Of a stretch of 64,000 nucleotides of DNA, positions 12,041-22,482 are shown in pieces (the stretch's first letter is position 1; each line of letters begins with the position of its first letter). Position numbers and translations under genes: made by a program. Location: positions 3,873,481 to 3,937,480 of the forward strand of contig CP099844.1 in assembly GCA_030062745.1 (NCBI GenBank), given 5' to 3'. The DNA is from Capitulum mitella. Lineage: Eukaryota; Arthropoda; Thecostraca; Pollicipedomorpha; Pollicipedidae. Below the pieces are notes generated by a model. The model was not told where the DNA came from, ran no database searches, and saw nothing but the letters and a program-made list of their open reading frames with translations.

Positions 12041-12790
12041 ATCTCGGCGAAATTGGATTTCTCACTCACGCTGAAACGCCTCAGCCTTCAAATCACATCA
12101 CACACGGCAGCTGAGGTAGTCGTCACTTCATCGCTGGCTTCTCCTCGATCCAAAAAGGGTACAACGCTCTGCATTATGCTTACCACGCTAAGCATGGACA
12201 TTGCACAGGACACTAATCATCTTCGTTTCCACCATCACTGTGTCAAGTACAGCTCATCTGTGTCTCCAACGCATATGTTCCTTAATGATCTGCATTCCTG
12301 CACGTTGCTTGCATGACATATCCGTTCCCATTTCTGAGTTAAGGGCGCCAAGACAGACTGGAAGGATTCCGTACCTTGGCGCCGGGGCCGAAATAGCCGA
12401 GTCGGACGTCTTGGCATCACTTCAACAGATCGCACGGCCACAAACCACAATGACAGTGTTGGACGCCTGCACAGCGTGTGCAGTAATCTTTTCCTGCTGC
12501 ATCGTGACAGAACTTCGCGGAACGGCAGGAGGATCACAGAGCCCGTCCAGGAAAACAACAAGAATAGCGAAGCGATGACATTGAGAGGAACGCTGCCAGA
12601 AGAAAGGAGTCCTTAACGCTGACGTAAAACAGCTGGAGAACGAAAATGGTTAGACTGAACACCTGAAGCTTCATGTCTCGAAACTATTTAGTTTTTGCTG
12701 AGACTACATGCCCTTACGCTTCGTGTCTTTCCGTTCTTTCGTCTCTTCCCGCTCCACTCTCTTATCCTTTATCTTTCCCCTTCCCCATTC
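12040..12790. other. Intergenic, no feature seen
   Basis: Balanced composition, with a pyrimidine-rich tract near 12720-12800 before the next island. Open frames are short and unrecognised. Confidence 0.45.
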
Positions 12791-13340
12791 TCAACCGACC
12801 GACCCCACGGCTGAACCCCGTTCCTGTGTCCACTGGCCCAGCCCAGCGGTGATCCCAGGTCATCCCGCCAGATCGATCCCCAGATCTGATCCCCCGCCAC
12901 TGAATCTGCCGTGGCGGGACGGACGGTGTTGGGCCACCCTTGGTCTGCCCACGCCTCAGGCCGCTGCCCAGGTCGTCGGTCCTCGCCTCAGGCCGCCGGC
13001 CAGGTCGTCGGTCCTCGCCTCAGGCCGCCGGCCAGGTCGTCGGTCCTCGCCTCAGGCCGCCGGCCAGGTCGTCGGTCCTCGCCTCAGGCCGCCGGCCAGG
13101 TCGTCGGCACACGCCTTAGGCCGCTGCCAAGGTCGCCGACAGAAACCGCCCGCTCCCGACCTGCTCGCCCTCAGCGTCCCGCGGGCGTCGCCGGTGCCCC
13201 GACCGAGCAGGCCGTCTGGGCGTTGTCGAGATGCATATCCGCCAACTGAATAAACATTAACTTGTCGGCGGCCCACTGGTTGGCTTGCTGACGGCTCTCG
13301 GAATGATCGGCGAGCCGGTGCGGGTGGAGAGGGCGGGAGC
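12790..13340. other. CpG-rich island 7 (contains minisatellite)
   Basis: GC-rich block framing the 32-bp tandem array. Frames crossing the array shift register at each unit because 32 is not a multiple of three, so the translated repeats are artefacts. Confidence 0.6.
12954..13139. repeat. 32-bp minisatellite, about 5.8 units
   Basis: Units beginning CCTCAGGCCGCYG recur at 12954, 12986, 13018, 13050, 13082 and 13114 (CCTTAGG in the last). Each has a CAGGTCGTCGG block. The inner units are identical or nearly so and the outer ones diverged, the usual pattern of an array turning over by slippage or unequal exchange. Confidence 0.92.
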
Positions 13341-14915
13341 CGCGCAACAGCGCGCCCCCGGGTCGCGGCTAATTCGAGGGCAGTTCGATTTCAATTTGCC
13401 GGTAACATCGTTCTCGGTTGTTTTACGAAAGCCTCGTTTTCTCCGCGGTCGGCGGACGGATTTAGGACCTGATGGAATGACGCTGGTGATTGTGGAGCTT
13501 AATGTTTCATTTCGAAGCACGGCCAATAGACGTGATTGGTTAATCGAGAATCAATGGCTGACCGAAGCGGTTTCAAACTGAGGTAAAAAGACCGTTGTTG
13601 CTCGTGACAGCCCTGGAAGGATCCTCCTACTTCTGCACTTTACTGTTCAATGTCAAGGTAGTTTGTTACAAATCACATCATGTAATACCGATATTAATTA
13701 CTTTTTTTAGGAAAGGACAATGAGTTGTTTGGTAGGCAATATGATACGCTCGATTTCAACTAAAGCTGCTGGTAACAACATAATGCATAGTACACTGCAC
13801 GGCACCACATACCGCATGTCAGTAACAGTTACGTTGATGTGCCAAAGGTCGTCACACAGCGTTATGTGACATAGCGGCTAATTCGTTTTCTGTCTCATAA
13901 CGTTCGGCCATTTAACAATTTTTTTTTAAAAAAGTCCGAGACCAGGGTTTGATCTTTATAACTAAGTAGATTGATGGAATCGTCTGGAATGTCTTTTGAA
14001 TTCCCAGAACATTAAACATTTTTCCAGTCCCTTTTCCATTCGAAGAGGCGTAGAAGACAAATGTTCAGTTAGTCGCCGGGGCGCTACATCATCAATCAGA
14101 GCGGCAGATCAAATTGGAATGCGTGGTTAAACACATCGAAACGGAGCCCTAAAGCACTGGTCAGACTGGCAACAGATAGAATATGGCCAGTGTTACCGAC
14201 CCAAACCATCACGCGAAGGGTTCCGTGGTTAGCAGCCCCAAGCCTGCAGACTGTTTGCTGATGGCTGGCCGTAATAATGCCGCGACAGGGCGACATTTCG
14301 TCCGCTTGTGATGATTGATGGAACTGACCTGTGTCGCCGCCGCCGGCCACCATACTGCCGCCTTCAGACCGATGCAGGCTACGGTTCTCTTGTCCCCAGA
14401 CTGATGGACAGACTGCAGTCTGGCCCTAGCCCTGTCTCCTGCACTACGCAGACAGACCGATCGTCGGAGTATTGCCGGAGCCCAGAGCAGAAGCCGGCCA
14501 ATAGGCACCGGGCCGCAAGACGCGAATCCAGAACGGGAGAAGGCCAACGGGACTCACAGGCAATATGCGTGCGAAATGGTAATAAAATTAAGGAAAATGA
14601 AGGCGGTAGTAAAGGAAGCAGAACGCGAGGGGTAACGGTACCCGAAAATATTCCTCCCACTCATGCTCCCCTCGAGAGATCTCTGCATCCGCTCCCTGAG
14701 GGTCATAAGCTGCAGACTAATGAGCTGAAAGGCTATAAAATGTGACTAATGACGTTTTCCTTCACGCTCAGTAAATAGTTATTAACATAATAATCCCCAT
14801 CTATGCCTGCTTTCCTTGCCCTGGGGAACACTGATCTTCCAGGATTGCGCTTTCTTTCAAAGATGAAACGCACTGAAACCGTTACTGAAGAGACTGATGA
14901 CAAGGAGCAATGACC
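13340..14915. other. Intergenic, no gene recognised
   Basis: Mixed composition. A TATAAAA sits at 14734-14740 with a TCAGT 34 bp downstream, but nothing coding follows, so I do not call a promoter. Open frames of up to 145 aa are unrecognised. Confidence 0.45.
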
Positions 14916-14916
<1 letters not shown>

Positions 14917-14990
<74 letters not shown>

Positions 14991-15119
14991 CAGATAGATA
15001 GATAGATGGATAGATAGATAAATAGGCAGATAGGTAGATAGATAGACAGATCTCTGCACAGATTTCCAGACCATCGGAAGTCTCTCATTTCATGACAGAC
15101 TTCCGATATATATGTGTAT

Positions 15120-15192
<73 letters not shown>

Positions 15193-15278
15193 CGGATAGA
15201 TAGATAGACAGATGGACAGATAGATAGATAGATAGATCTCTGCACAGGTTTCCAGACCATCGGGGAAGTCTCTCATTT
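14917..15278. repeat. Duplicated TA/GATA microsatellite block
   Basis: A (TA)n run at 14917-14956 passes into a (GATA)n run to about 15050. A unique unit of about 43 bp (15048-15090) follows, then a second (GATA)n run from about 15121 to 15234, and the unique unit again at 15234-15278 with an extra GG and a few changes. The repeated unit shows that a module of about 186 bp was tandemly duplicated. Beside the first unique unit CGGAAGTCT (15075-15083) pairs with AGACTTCCG (15097-15105). Confidence 0.92.
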
Positions 15279-15279
15279 C

Positions 15280-15790
15280 TAAAAGAGAACTTGGTATCAA
15301 ATATTAAATCTATCTCTGTCCACCACCAGAGGCCAGATCCAAATACTTGCAGTTTTTTTTTAGCAAACAGAACCTTTACAGAACCTTTAATCTTCCTTTC
15401 CGTCCATAAACATCGTTGACTCCGTTTACGCCAGCTTGCGTGCTTCTATTTTGCACCCTTGGTACGCGATTTTGACGAACGCCATCAGCTGACCGCTGCA
15501 GTAATGGTTTCCTGTAATAAGGGCCTCACGTGGTTGCCAAAGTACCTGGAAAATTATTATAGGACTTGCAGATAACAGTTTTCATGTCTTGGTAGAATCC
15601 ATCAAAATGACAAATAAATCAGAAAGTGTTATTTCTCAGGAGTTTACGAAACTATTGAAGGCTTTTCCTGAACGTTGTAGAACGGAGAACAAATCTTTCT
15701 CATTCATCTAAGTCTTCGCTGATCTGTATTTCACAGCCACAGCATGTGATCCAAAGTACTCTCTAGCTACTGCACTGTGTCCGCAGACCG
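15280..15790. other. Intergenic, no feature seen
   Basis: AT-leaning, with a T-run near 15351-15361. No gene evident. Confidence 0.5.
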
Positions 15791-16350
15791 ATAAAGACAG
15801 CTGTTTTTCGTCCCGGACCGAGACCGGCGGTCAGCATCAAGTCCCGGTCGACACATTGCGACCGCAGGCCGATGGAGACAGACGCTGCGCACGTTATAGG
15901 CCCGGACCAGCAGTCATACCGCCGCCAGCGCGGACGGCCCCGAGGCACCGCTGACCGGACGTCGGCGGCCTCTCGGCCGACTGCGTCCCCCGGTGGCCGC
16001 CTGCGGCGTCCTCCGCCGGCCGCGGTGGAGACACCGGTGACCAAGTGGCCGCCAGTCGGCAATCGCTCACGCCGCCGCCAAATTAAATCGGGCGTCTGCG
16101 GTGCTGAGCTGGCCGGGCGCGCGGCGGCCGCTGACGGACAGCCGGCGGCGTCAGCGCCGCCGCGGCCGCCGCCGCCGCCGTCCACGCAGCCCGATCGACG
16201 CCGCGGTTGATTGAGTCGTTCGAGGTACGAGCCCGCCGAGGCGCATCGCTCAATAACGGCGCATCCATCAGTTCCGGTTATTTCACCGCGCAGCTGACGG
16301 CTGGTCAATATCATGACCGGCGCCGATACGGAGGCCCGCTCAACGGGCGT
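15790..16350. other. CpG-rich island 8
   Basis: GC-rich with a run of GCC trimers near 16161-16181 and an AAATTAAAT core near 16080 inside GC DNA. Frames of up to 183 aa are open in opposite directions. No family recognised. Confidence 0.55.
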
Positions 16351-17160
16351 TTCGCGGTGCGCGATGTTTTGATGTTCGGGGCATGTTCATGACTCGTGCT
16401 TGTTTCTGGGTCGGCAATAATGTTGCGCTACACTGGCGTCAGGCATAAACGCTCAGCTGATTCTGACACCCCCATATTGTCCAACGTCGTCGAGAAGAGC
16501 AGAGCGTACAGCGGCGAAATTCAGCCGTTGCTACAACCGGGCCGAACTGAAACCTCTGAATGGCACTAAATGGGCGTCCTGCGACTAAGCACGAACACTG
16601 CTGCAGGGGGATGTGCACAGTTAAAACCCCCACGCGGGAGCAGTGTTTGCAACCATCTGTCTGGTAAGACGACGCGACGAAAATGTTTACCTATCACGCG
16701 ACCGAGTGATTATCACAACAGCTAAACACAGTGGTGAATATTGAGTAGGCCACCTTGGTCATGATTTTCGGATCCGATTCTGCCTCTGGCCAATCGGATT
16801 CACGTTGAAATCCATCTCGCGGGCCACGTTTATAGCTCTGAGATTTTCGGCCAATCCACTGATCACTGTGGCATCAAATCAATTTTGCAAATATCAGAAT
16901 AAAATTCCACTTAATTCACTATATTTGCCTTGGTAGATCCGTATGCTGACAGGCCCGTGAGTTGCATAAACAGTCTGGCAATGACACTGTATATTGGTGC
17001 GTGTTATTTCTGAACTCAGAGTCGGTGAAAACGAGCCCTCCGCCGGACAATGGCTTCTTTTCATTCAGACGTTCAGGTATCTACATCAACTCTGCATAAA
17101 CATGAGCGGCTAATGACGCATCATTTACTTCCCGAGTAAAAAATAAACACATATTCACAT
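16350..17160. other. Intergenic, no feature seen
   Basis: Plain AT-leaning DNA without recognisable coding or repeat structure. Confidence 0.5.
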
Positions 17161-17455
17161 CTGCGACTTCCATGCAGAGGCGTAGGCAGTATGTCGCCGC
17201 GAACGAGGCAGGACTAACCTAATCCCCCCCCCCCAGACAGGAAACTCGGATTTCGGGCACTTTATTTTTGAGATCCGAATTTTTTAATTTTCATTTTGAA
17301 CGCGTAACGAAACGTTAAATATTCCACCCCATAGGGGGCTGTCCCCCTATAGGGTGGAACATTTAACGTTTCGTTACGCGTTCAAAATGAAAATTAAAAA
17401 ATCACGTCAGGGTCACGTTCCCCCGGGCTACGCGCCTGCTCTCTTGAAACATTCT
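17160..17455. mobile_element. Probable fold-back/MITE-like element around a long hairpin
   Basis: Outside the perfect hairpin, GCAGAGGCGTAGGC (near 17174) and the reverse complement of GCTACGCGCCTGC (near 17429-17441) resemble each other, and both flank C-runs. This suggests an older element with degenerate outer inverted ends. The boundaries are uncertain and I see no target duplication. Confidence 0.35.
17279..17402. repeat. Near-perfect hairpin: 60-bp arms, 4-nt loop
   Basis: 17279-17338 is reverse-complementary to 17343-17402 with only about two mismatches, one of which would be G:U in RNA. The loop is CTGT. The arms contain GCGTAACGAAACGTT and a G5/C5 closing stem. Coding potential is absent. 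Possible readings are a fold-back transposon core, a dsRNA-forming small-RNA precursor, or a fold-back assembly artefact. Confidence 0.92.
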
Positions 17456-17459
17456 GCTC

Positions 17460-20400
17460 ACTTGGGTAACTTCGCGGCGGTTAATACATCATCTGTCTCA
17501 ACGTCGACGTGTGGTGAAAGGAAACCTTGAGTATAATTCACCCTGTTTATCAACGTGGAAAATTCTTCAGCAATAATGGCACTCTTATATTGTTAACCGC
17601 GACGAGCGTGTTAAACCGTATGTTTTCCGAAGAAGGAAGACCATCCCAAGGGACTTAAGCTTTCCGATGAAGACGTTTTTGAAACTACCTCATGTCTGGT
17701 GAACATCTTGAAGCAAGGTATTTTTTACACACCAAAATTAGCTAACCGTTGCAATCTTGTTCTTTAACAGTAACCAAATGAATATATCGCGTGCATTTCC
17801 AAATCCAAGGTGAATATTTGACTCACACGGAAAGGGTTCCTGTATCTTCGTGGAACAAGAGTGGTTTGTCGTATTCTAATGACAATTCATAACATAGTCA
17901 GTATGAAGTAAGGTGCTCAATATACCGCGAGGCGACTAATTTGCATGTTTTCTTCTTTGCAAAACATCTAACGTACTACTGTTCTAACCGTAAACAAGAC
18001 GATGCCACGAAAACATTTACAAAGCTCTCATCATGGAAAGAAGCCAAAATCTGATCAAATTACAGAAATCCAGTTTTAATTGCCTTGGGGAACTTAACGA
18101 AATTGGACAGCTAGTTTGAACTCTCGCTAAGCCAGCATCCGGATCCACGTTCGCGGGTCGAGGGAGAGGATCATGATCGCAAGTCCCCTAAGATCGCAAG
18201 AACTATAAGTCCCACGGAAAAAGTAAAAACGCCCCTGACAAGGCCTTCGCGAAACTAAAAGAAAGCACGCAAATTTCATCCAGTTAAGTCAATATCGAGG
18301 TCACCACAAGTCATCTTGGTTTAAATCATCTGTTCACATTGCTTGGGCGAAAAATGTGATAATCAAGTTGTTTACGTTTCTCAAAAGAGGCTAGAGGTAG
18401 CAAGGAGGCCAGATTTACCTATTTGGTGCAGCAAAAGAGCACTCTAGGTCAAATGTGGCCATTTCACTGCAGACTGAAAGTGAAGAAAAAAATTGTCTCT
18501 GTAAGGGCAAGAGTCGCGTTTTCCTCATTTTTGGCTAGATAATGTCAAAAATGCATTTAGGATACATATCAAGTCTGCAGCTATTATATTAAGCCCAAAC
18601 AAGGTCCACTAGTTCAAACTTTAGATGCATATAAGTCGGGAGTCTCTGACATCTGTCGTATCATCTGCCGCATTTCCGTTGATCATTACACGACATGAAA
18701 TGCAACAGAGCAGTGACCTTCGGGAACTTTTTTCTCATTTTTTTCGTCTTATTGAAACCATTCCGATCCCCTGATTCCAAATCCATTCCCGCACAAACTG
18801 AAACTAAAATTGCTCTACACAATCCTTAAAGTGGCGCCCGGCTGTAACGGCCAGTGATTGATTGCGACGCCACGAAACCCCCAGCGGCCGGCCGGTCGGC
18901 GGGCAATGACGTTTACCACGCCGGAAAAAGGCATCCGGCGTGTTTGGCCTTGACTTCTCGAACCGTTCGAGATAAAAACGCGAAACCTGGTGAGCATTCT
19001 TAGTGCCCTTTCTAACATACGCTGGTCTAATTACACCTTCCAGGGCATCAAGTGGCATCTCTAGAAAGGAGACGTTGTAGGCACCTTGTAACAATGAAAC
19101 GCAGTATCAAAGTCCAGGAGTCCAAACTAAATATGACAAATACTGGCCAAAACGCCACCTCCCTGGAAAGACCAATTACCCCGTAGATCCCCGTCTCCCC
19201 CCGCTACTGCCTTATCACCGACAGCAAGCCATTCTCCAGCGAGCATGAAGCGCAAACGCTAAATTAACCGTCGCCAGTCCGAGAGTGAAGCCCTTCCACC
19301 GGTCTCCCCGCAATAAATGCTAAGCTGGTCGAACAAATGGGCTCAAATTTTGGCTTGTTGTGTTTGGGTTTGAGTTCTGAGCCTTTTTACTCATCCCTTG
19401 AAAACGTCAAGTTAATGTCGTATCAGGCCACTGAACTTTGAGCTCGTTCTTCAGGGCCTGCAGATCACAAATGTCGAAAATCTAAACGGTACAAGTGGAA
19501 AACGTGCTTTCGAGGTGGTCTTAGATCAGATTATTGTTTGCTAGAGGTTCTAGCTAGCTCATGGCCATCCAGCTGTTAGGTGACCTGTTGTACCCATTGC
19601 AAAACCAGGGTCATCTAGAGTCAAGGTCACGTCGGGTTACATTTCGTGAAAATTGGTTTACTGCGACTTTCTTTTCGTGTATAATGACATCATATGGTTT
19701 TATGGAAGCATAGTGTATAAGTATAGTGTATGTACATGTATCTGTATATGTCGCAATTCGTCTGAAGTGATGAAACTTGATATTTTAGCAAGCAACGAAC
19801 GTGCTGTAGCACAGCGCAAGGTCAGTTTAAGGTCATTCGACCTTGTCTTTGTTTTCAACCTTTGCCTCGAGTCACCTCAGCCTTTGCCTTCAAGATCGAA
19901 GCCACCCTCTATGACCTCTTCTGTGACCTTCCCGGGCACTTGTACACCATTGTACACGCGGACCTTATAAAGTGCTGCTTTGTGAATGCCTGAAAGAACC
20001 GTACAAATCACGTAGAAACCGGATATGTCCTCGTTTGATCTGACAAGTCAACCGTAATAGACATCGTAAAATGACTCATTAAAAGTTGTAGAGAACAGTC
20101 AAAACTATCCACTGCCTCTCTTATTTTCTGTTCTAGCACGTCAGATATGGAAACGCGTGGGGGTGTCGCAACTCCTTCCCTTCCCCCCCCCCTTCTGGGC
20201 TGGTAAAGACGGCGAAAACCAAACAGCTGGCGAAGGTTAAATTGTTACATACATGATTAAACAGTCACGATTCGCACCTCACATATACTGGGCATCTTAC
20301 CTTAGTGCCCGTGCTCTTGCATCGTCTTGGCTCCCTGTATTGGGAATACTGACTAATGAGAGTCCCAGAACTTTCTGAGGACTTTGTTCATAGCCACGTA

Positions 20401-21000
20401 CTCAGAGTTTCGCGAACGGAGGGTAAATTCGATGAAGTGGACATATTAAAAACGAATTTGACGGCCAAATACCCATTTAAATGCACGATGCCAGAAAAAC
20501 TAAAAGCTCGTAATAAATTCTTCCCTTTGATCCCCAATAAAGCAATCTGCAACTGTTCGTGTCACTTTTATGTCGTTCCAATATCTAAACGTCCCAGCAT
20601 GATCGCATACCCGATCGGTTCATCGGAAAGGCATGCCATTTTTTGAATTAATAAATCCATCAGTTATCAGTTACTAACAATGTTCAGCGTCAGTCGGTGC
20701 CATTGATAGTAATTACCGACATTAGAGTCGGCGGTGTAAGAATAGTTCTGACAGCGGCAGTCATCGAGGGATCACTCCGCCGCTACGTTTAAATTATGGC
20801 CAGTAGAAACCAGGTAGAACATTTTCGCCTGAAGCCAGTGATCGCTTTGGCGTGCTTCTTTAGATATTTACTGGCTTTGGAAATCTCCGCTCGCCCAAAA
20901 CGCTACCATCATCATGGCATCCACCTTTGCAAAATTTCTTGAACAAACCTATTTCAACGAATCCTTTCCTGACTGAATTTAACTTTCGTGACGTTGTACT
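17460..21000. other. Intergenic, no gene recognised
   Basis: AT-leaning DNA. Clusters of AGGTCA/TGACCT half-sites at 19580-19640 and 19815-19940 suggest old repeat debris like the elements described elsewhere. A C-run lies near 20183-20193. A small CpG patch at 18830-18960 has a 96-aa minus-strand frame that I do not recognise. Confidence 0.45.
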
Positions 21001-21003
21001 ACA

Positions 21004-22359
21004 TTAACCCAGCACGCCTGGGGGCGTCAAATAGGGCATCCCCCTCGGTTTTTTGTTTTTGGGCGCCGAATGACCCTGTAGTCGGTGCGCCCCTAAACCC
21101 CAATAACCAACCAACCAGCCAACCCCTCGGTTTTTCGTGAATAACTTCTGAACCGTTAGAGCCAGCCCCACTAAACTGTCCGTACATGTTCAACAATCCA
21201 ATTTACATATTTTGACATCTAAACCATTTCCATGCTAGGTCAGGCCATGGAAATGTGGCGCCATAAGTGAAACCTTGCATACTTATTCTCGTCAATTCGG
21301 GCGGTGGCGCACACATGCTTCGTTTTTTTCCATAACATTCACGATTACAATGCATGGATGATTTGGTTTTGCATAGTACATGGTCACTAAAAGAATATAC
21401 AGCCGTGCCACGTCAACATCAGAGGTCATGCTAAATCACATGCATGATGACCTTCGGACTGATTTGCATTGTGGGTGACAGAAGTGGTTGCCTCTGACTT
21501 TCCCCATCGTTCAAGCCAGACAGGCAAATCTACATGTGCCTCTTAACAAGGTTCACCACATGCAACGTGACGTCATGTCAGATCATGTCATGGGTTGATG
21601 ACAAAACGAAATGAAATGCAACATTGTCTGTGGAAGATCGTTCAGTTGCAGCAGAGAGCAATTATTGTTCCTACCAAGAAAATGAAAAATGACTACCTGT
21701 CCAGATCTGGCTTGACCATGATCTGATAAAGAGCAGACAGGGCAGATTTAATTATCACGAAATGCCATTTCACTTCTGTACTTGATATAGTTCCAAAATT
21801 ACAGCGAGTAATTATCGTTCTTTGTCAGGAAGAGTACTGTAACATCTGATCTGATCTGATCTAGGCTGAGCCTGACTGGATGAAAAGGAGGTAATGCAAA
21901 ACTGATCTTCAGAAGGATTCACTTCCATCCTTTTTGTCACGTGGATCAAAATGGTTGCAAGCAAGCATCGGTCTTTGACATGTAATGTAAGGCCATTATT
22001 TCATCTGACCTAGGCTGACCTTGATCCGATATTTTTTTTAGCATTTTGGCACGTCTCTGACGCAGAGGATCATGACGTTTCGTCTGATACCCAGCTGAAG
22101 GATCTAAGATCAGGAATGTCAATGTTACGGTGCACGAACCGGTGCCAGTTTTTCCGACATCGTGCTTTGTGTTTTACGTGGCATGTGACGTCATCAGTCA
22201 CGTGATCAAGGCTAACATCGTGCTTCCTGAATTGCAAGACTCATGGCGGCTGATTGGTGGTAGATCTGTTCAGATCCGACGGTTAAGTCCTGAGGTACAC
22301 TTTTTGATTCCCCTACGGCGGTCGCGGGTATAAAAACACGCCAGGCGGTGCCGGGTCAA
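21004..22359. mobile_element. TTAA-type (piggyBac-like) non-autonomous element, family B, copy 1
   Basis: The left end is TTAA followed by CCCAGCACGCCTGGGGG. The right end reads CAGGCGGTGCCGGG followed by TCAA, one change from TTAA. The two ends are imperfect inverted repeats. The interior aligns through its whole length with 49758-51039. It has no long open frame, so it is non-autonomous. TTAA targets with CCC/GGG ends are the hallmark of the piggyBac superfamily; membership is inferred from the ends only. A G5...C5 hairpin lies just inside the left end (21020-21044). The copy is interrupted by a 69-bp retroposed insertion. Confidence 0.75.
21054..21122 (+). mobile_element. 69-bp non-LTR retrotransposon 3'-end insertion with 13-bp target duplication
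   Basis: CCCCTCGGTTTTT occurs on both sides (21041-21053 and 21123-21135), and the paralogous element at 49.8 kb lacks the intervening 69 bp. The insert holds a hairpin (GGGCGC ... GCGCCC with inner CCGA/TCGG and GAC/GTC pairs), then CTAAACCCCAATA and a CCAA-type tail. The order hairpin, TAAACCC, AATA, 4-bp repeat tail matches the 3' end of the minus-strand element at 57.84-57.91 kb. It is an extreme 5' truncation of that kind of non-LTR element, or a SINE borrowing its tail. Confidence 0.85.
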
Positions 22360-22482
22360 CGCAGACCATCGGTGCGCACACCATTCATTGTGCTCGACAG
22401 CAGCGGAACACTTTTCAGCCACAGGTACACCACCATGGAGCAGCAATTTGCTATGAGTCGTATGAAAATTAGTTCATTTTGA
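22329..22482 (+). promoter_or_regulatory. Candidate TE-derived core promoter and short first ORF
   Basis: TATAAAA at 22329-22335 lies inside the right terminal region of the TTAA element. The corresponding position of the other copy reads TGCAAAG. Twenty-nine bases downstream is TCAAC (A at 22358), a usable initiator. About 77 nt later CACCACCATGG (ATG at 22435) is a strong start context. The frame closes after 15 codons at 22480-22482, but a GTATGA splice-donor-like sequence at 22460 could join it to a later exon. The geometry fits an arthropod TATA promoter. There is no transcript evidence and chance is quite possible. Confidence 0.25.

Noticed and set aside
12708-13253. 181-aa frame with a repeated Pro/Arg/Ser motif
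   Set aside because: The repeat is the 32-bp minisatellite read in shifting frames.
14734-14772. TATAAAA followed by TCAGT
   Set aside because: The spacing (about 36 bp to the A) is longer than usual and no coding frame or good ATG context follows.
14733-15300. Frames rich in Ser-Ile-Tyr-Leu on the minus strand
   Set aside because: These are translations of the GATA/TA microsatellite.
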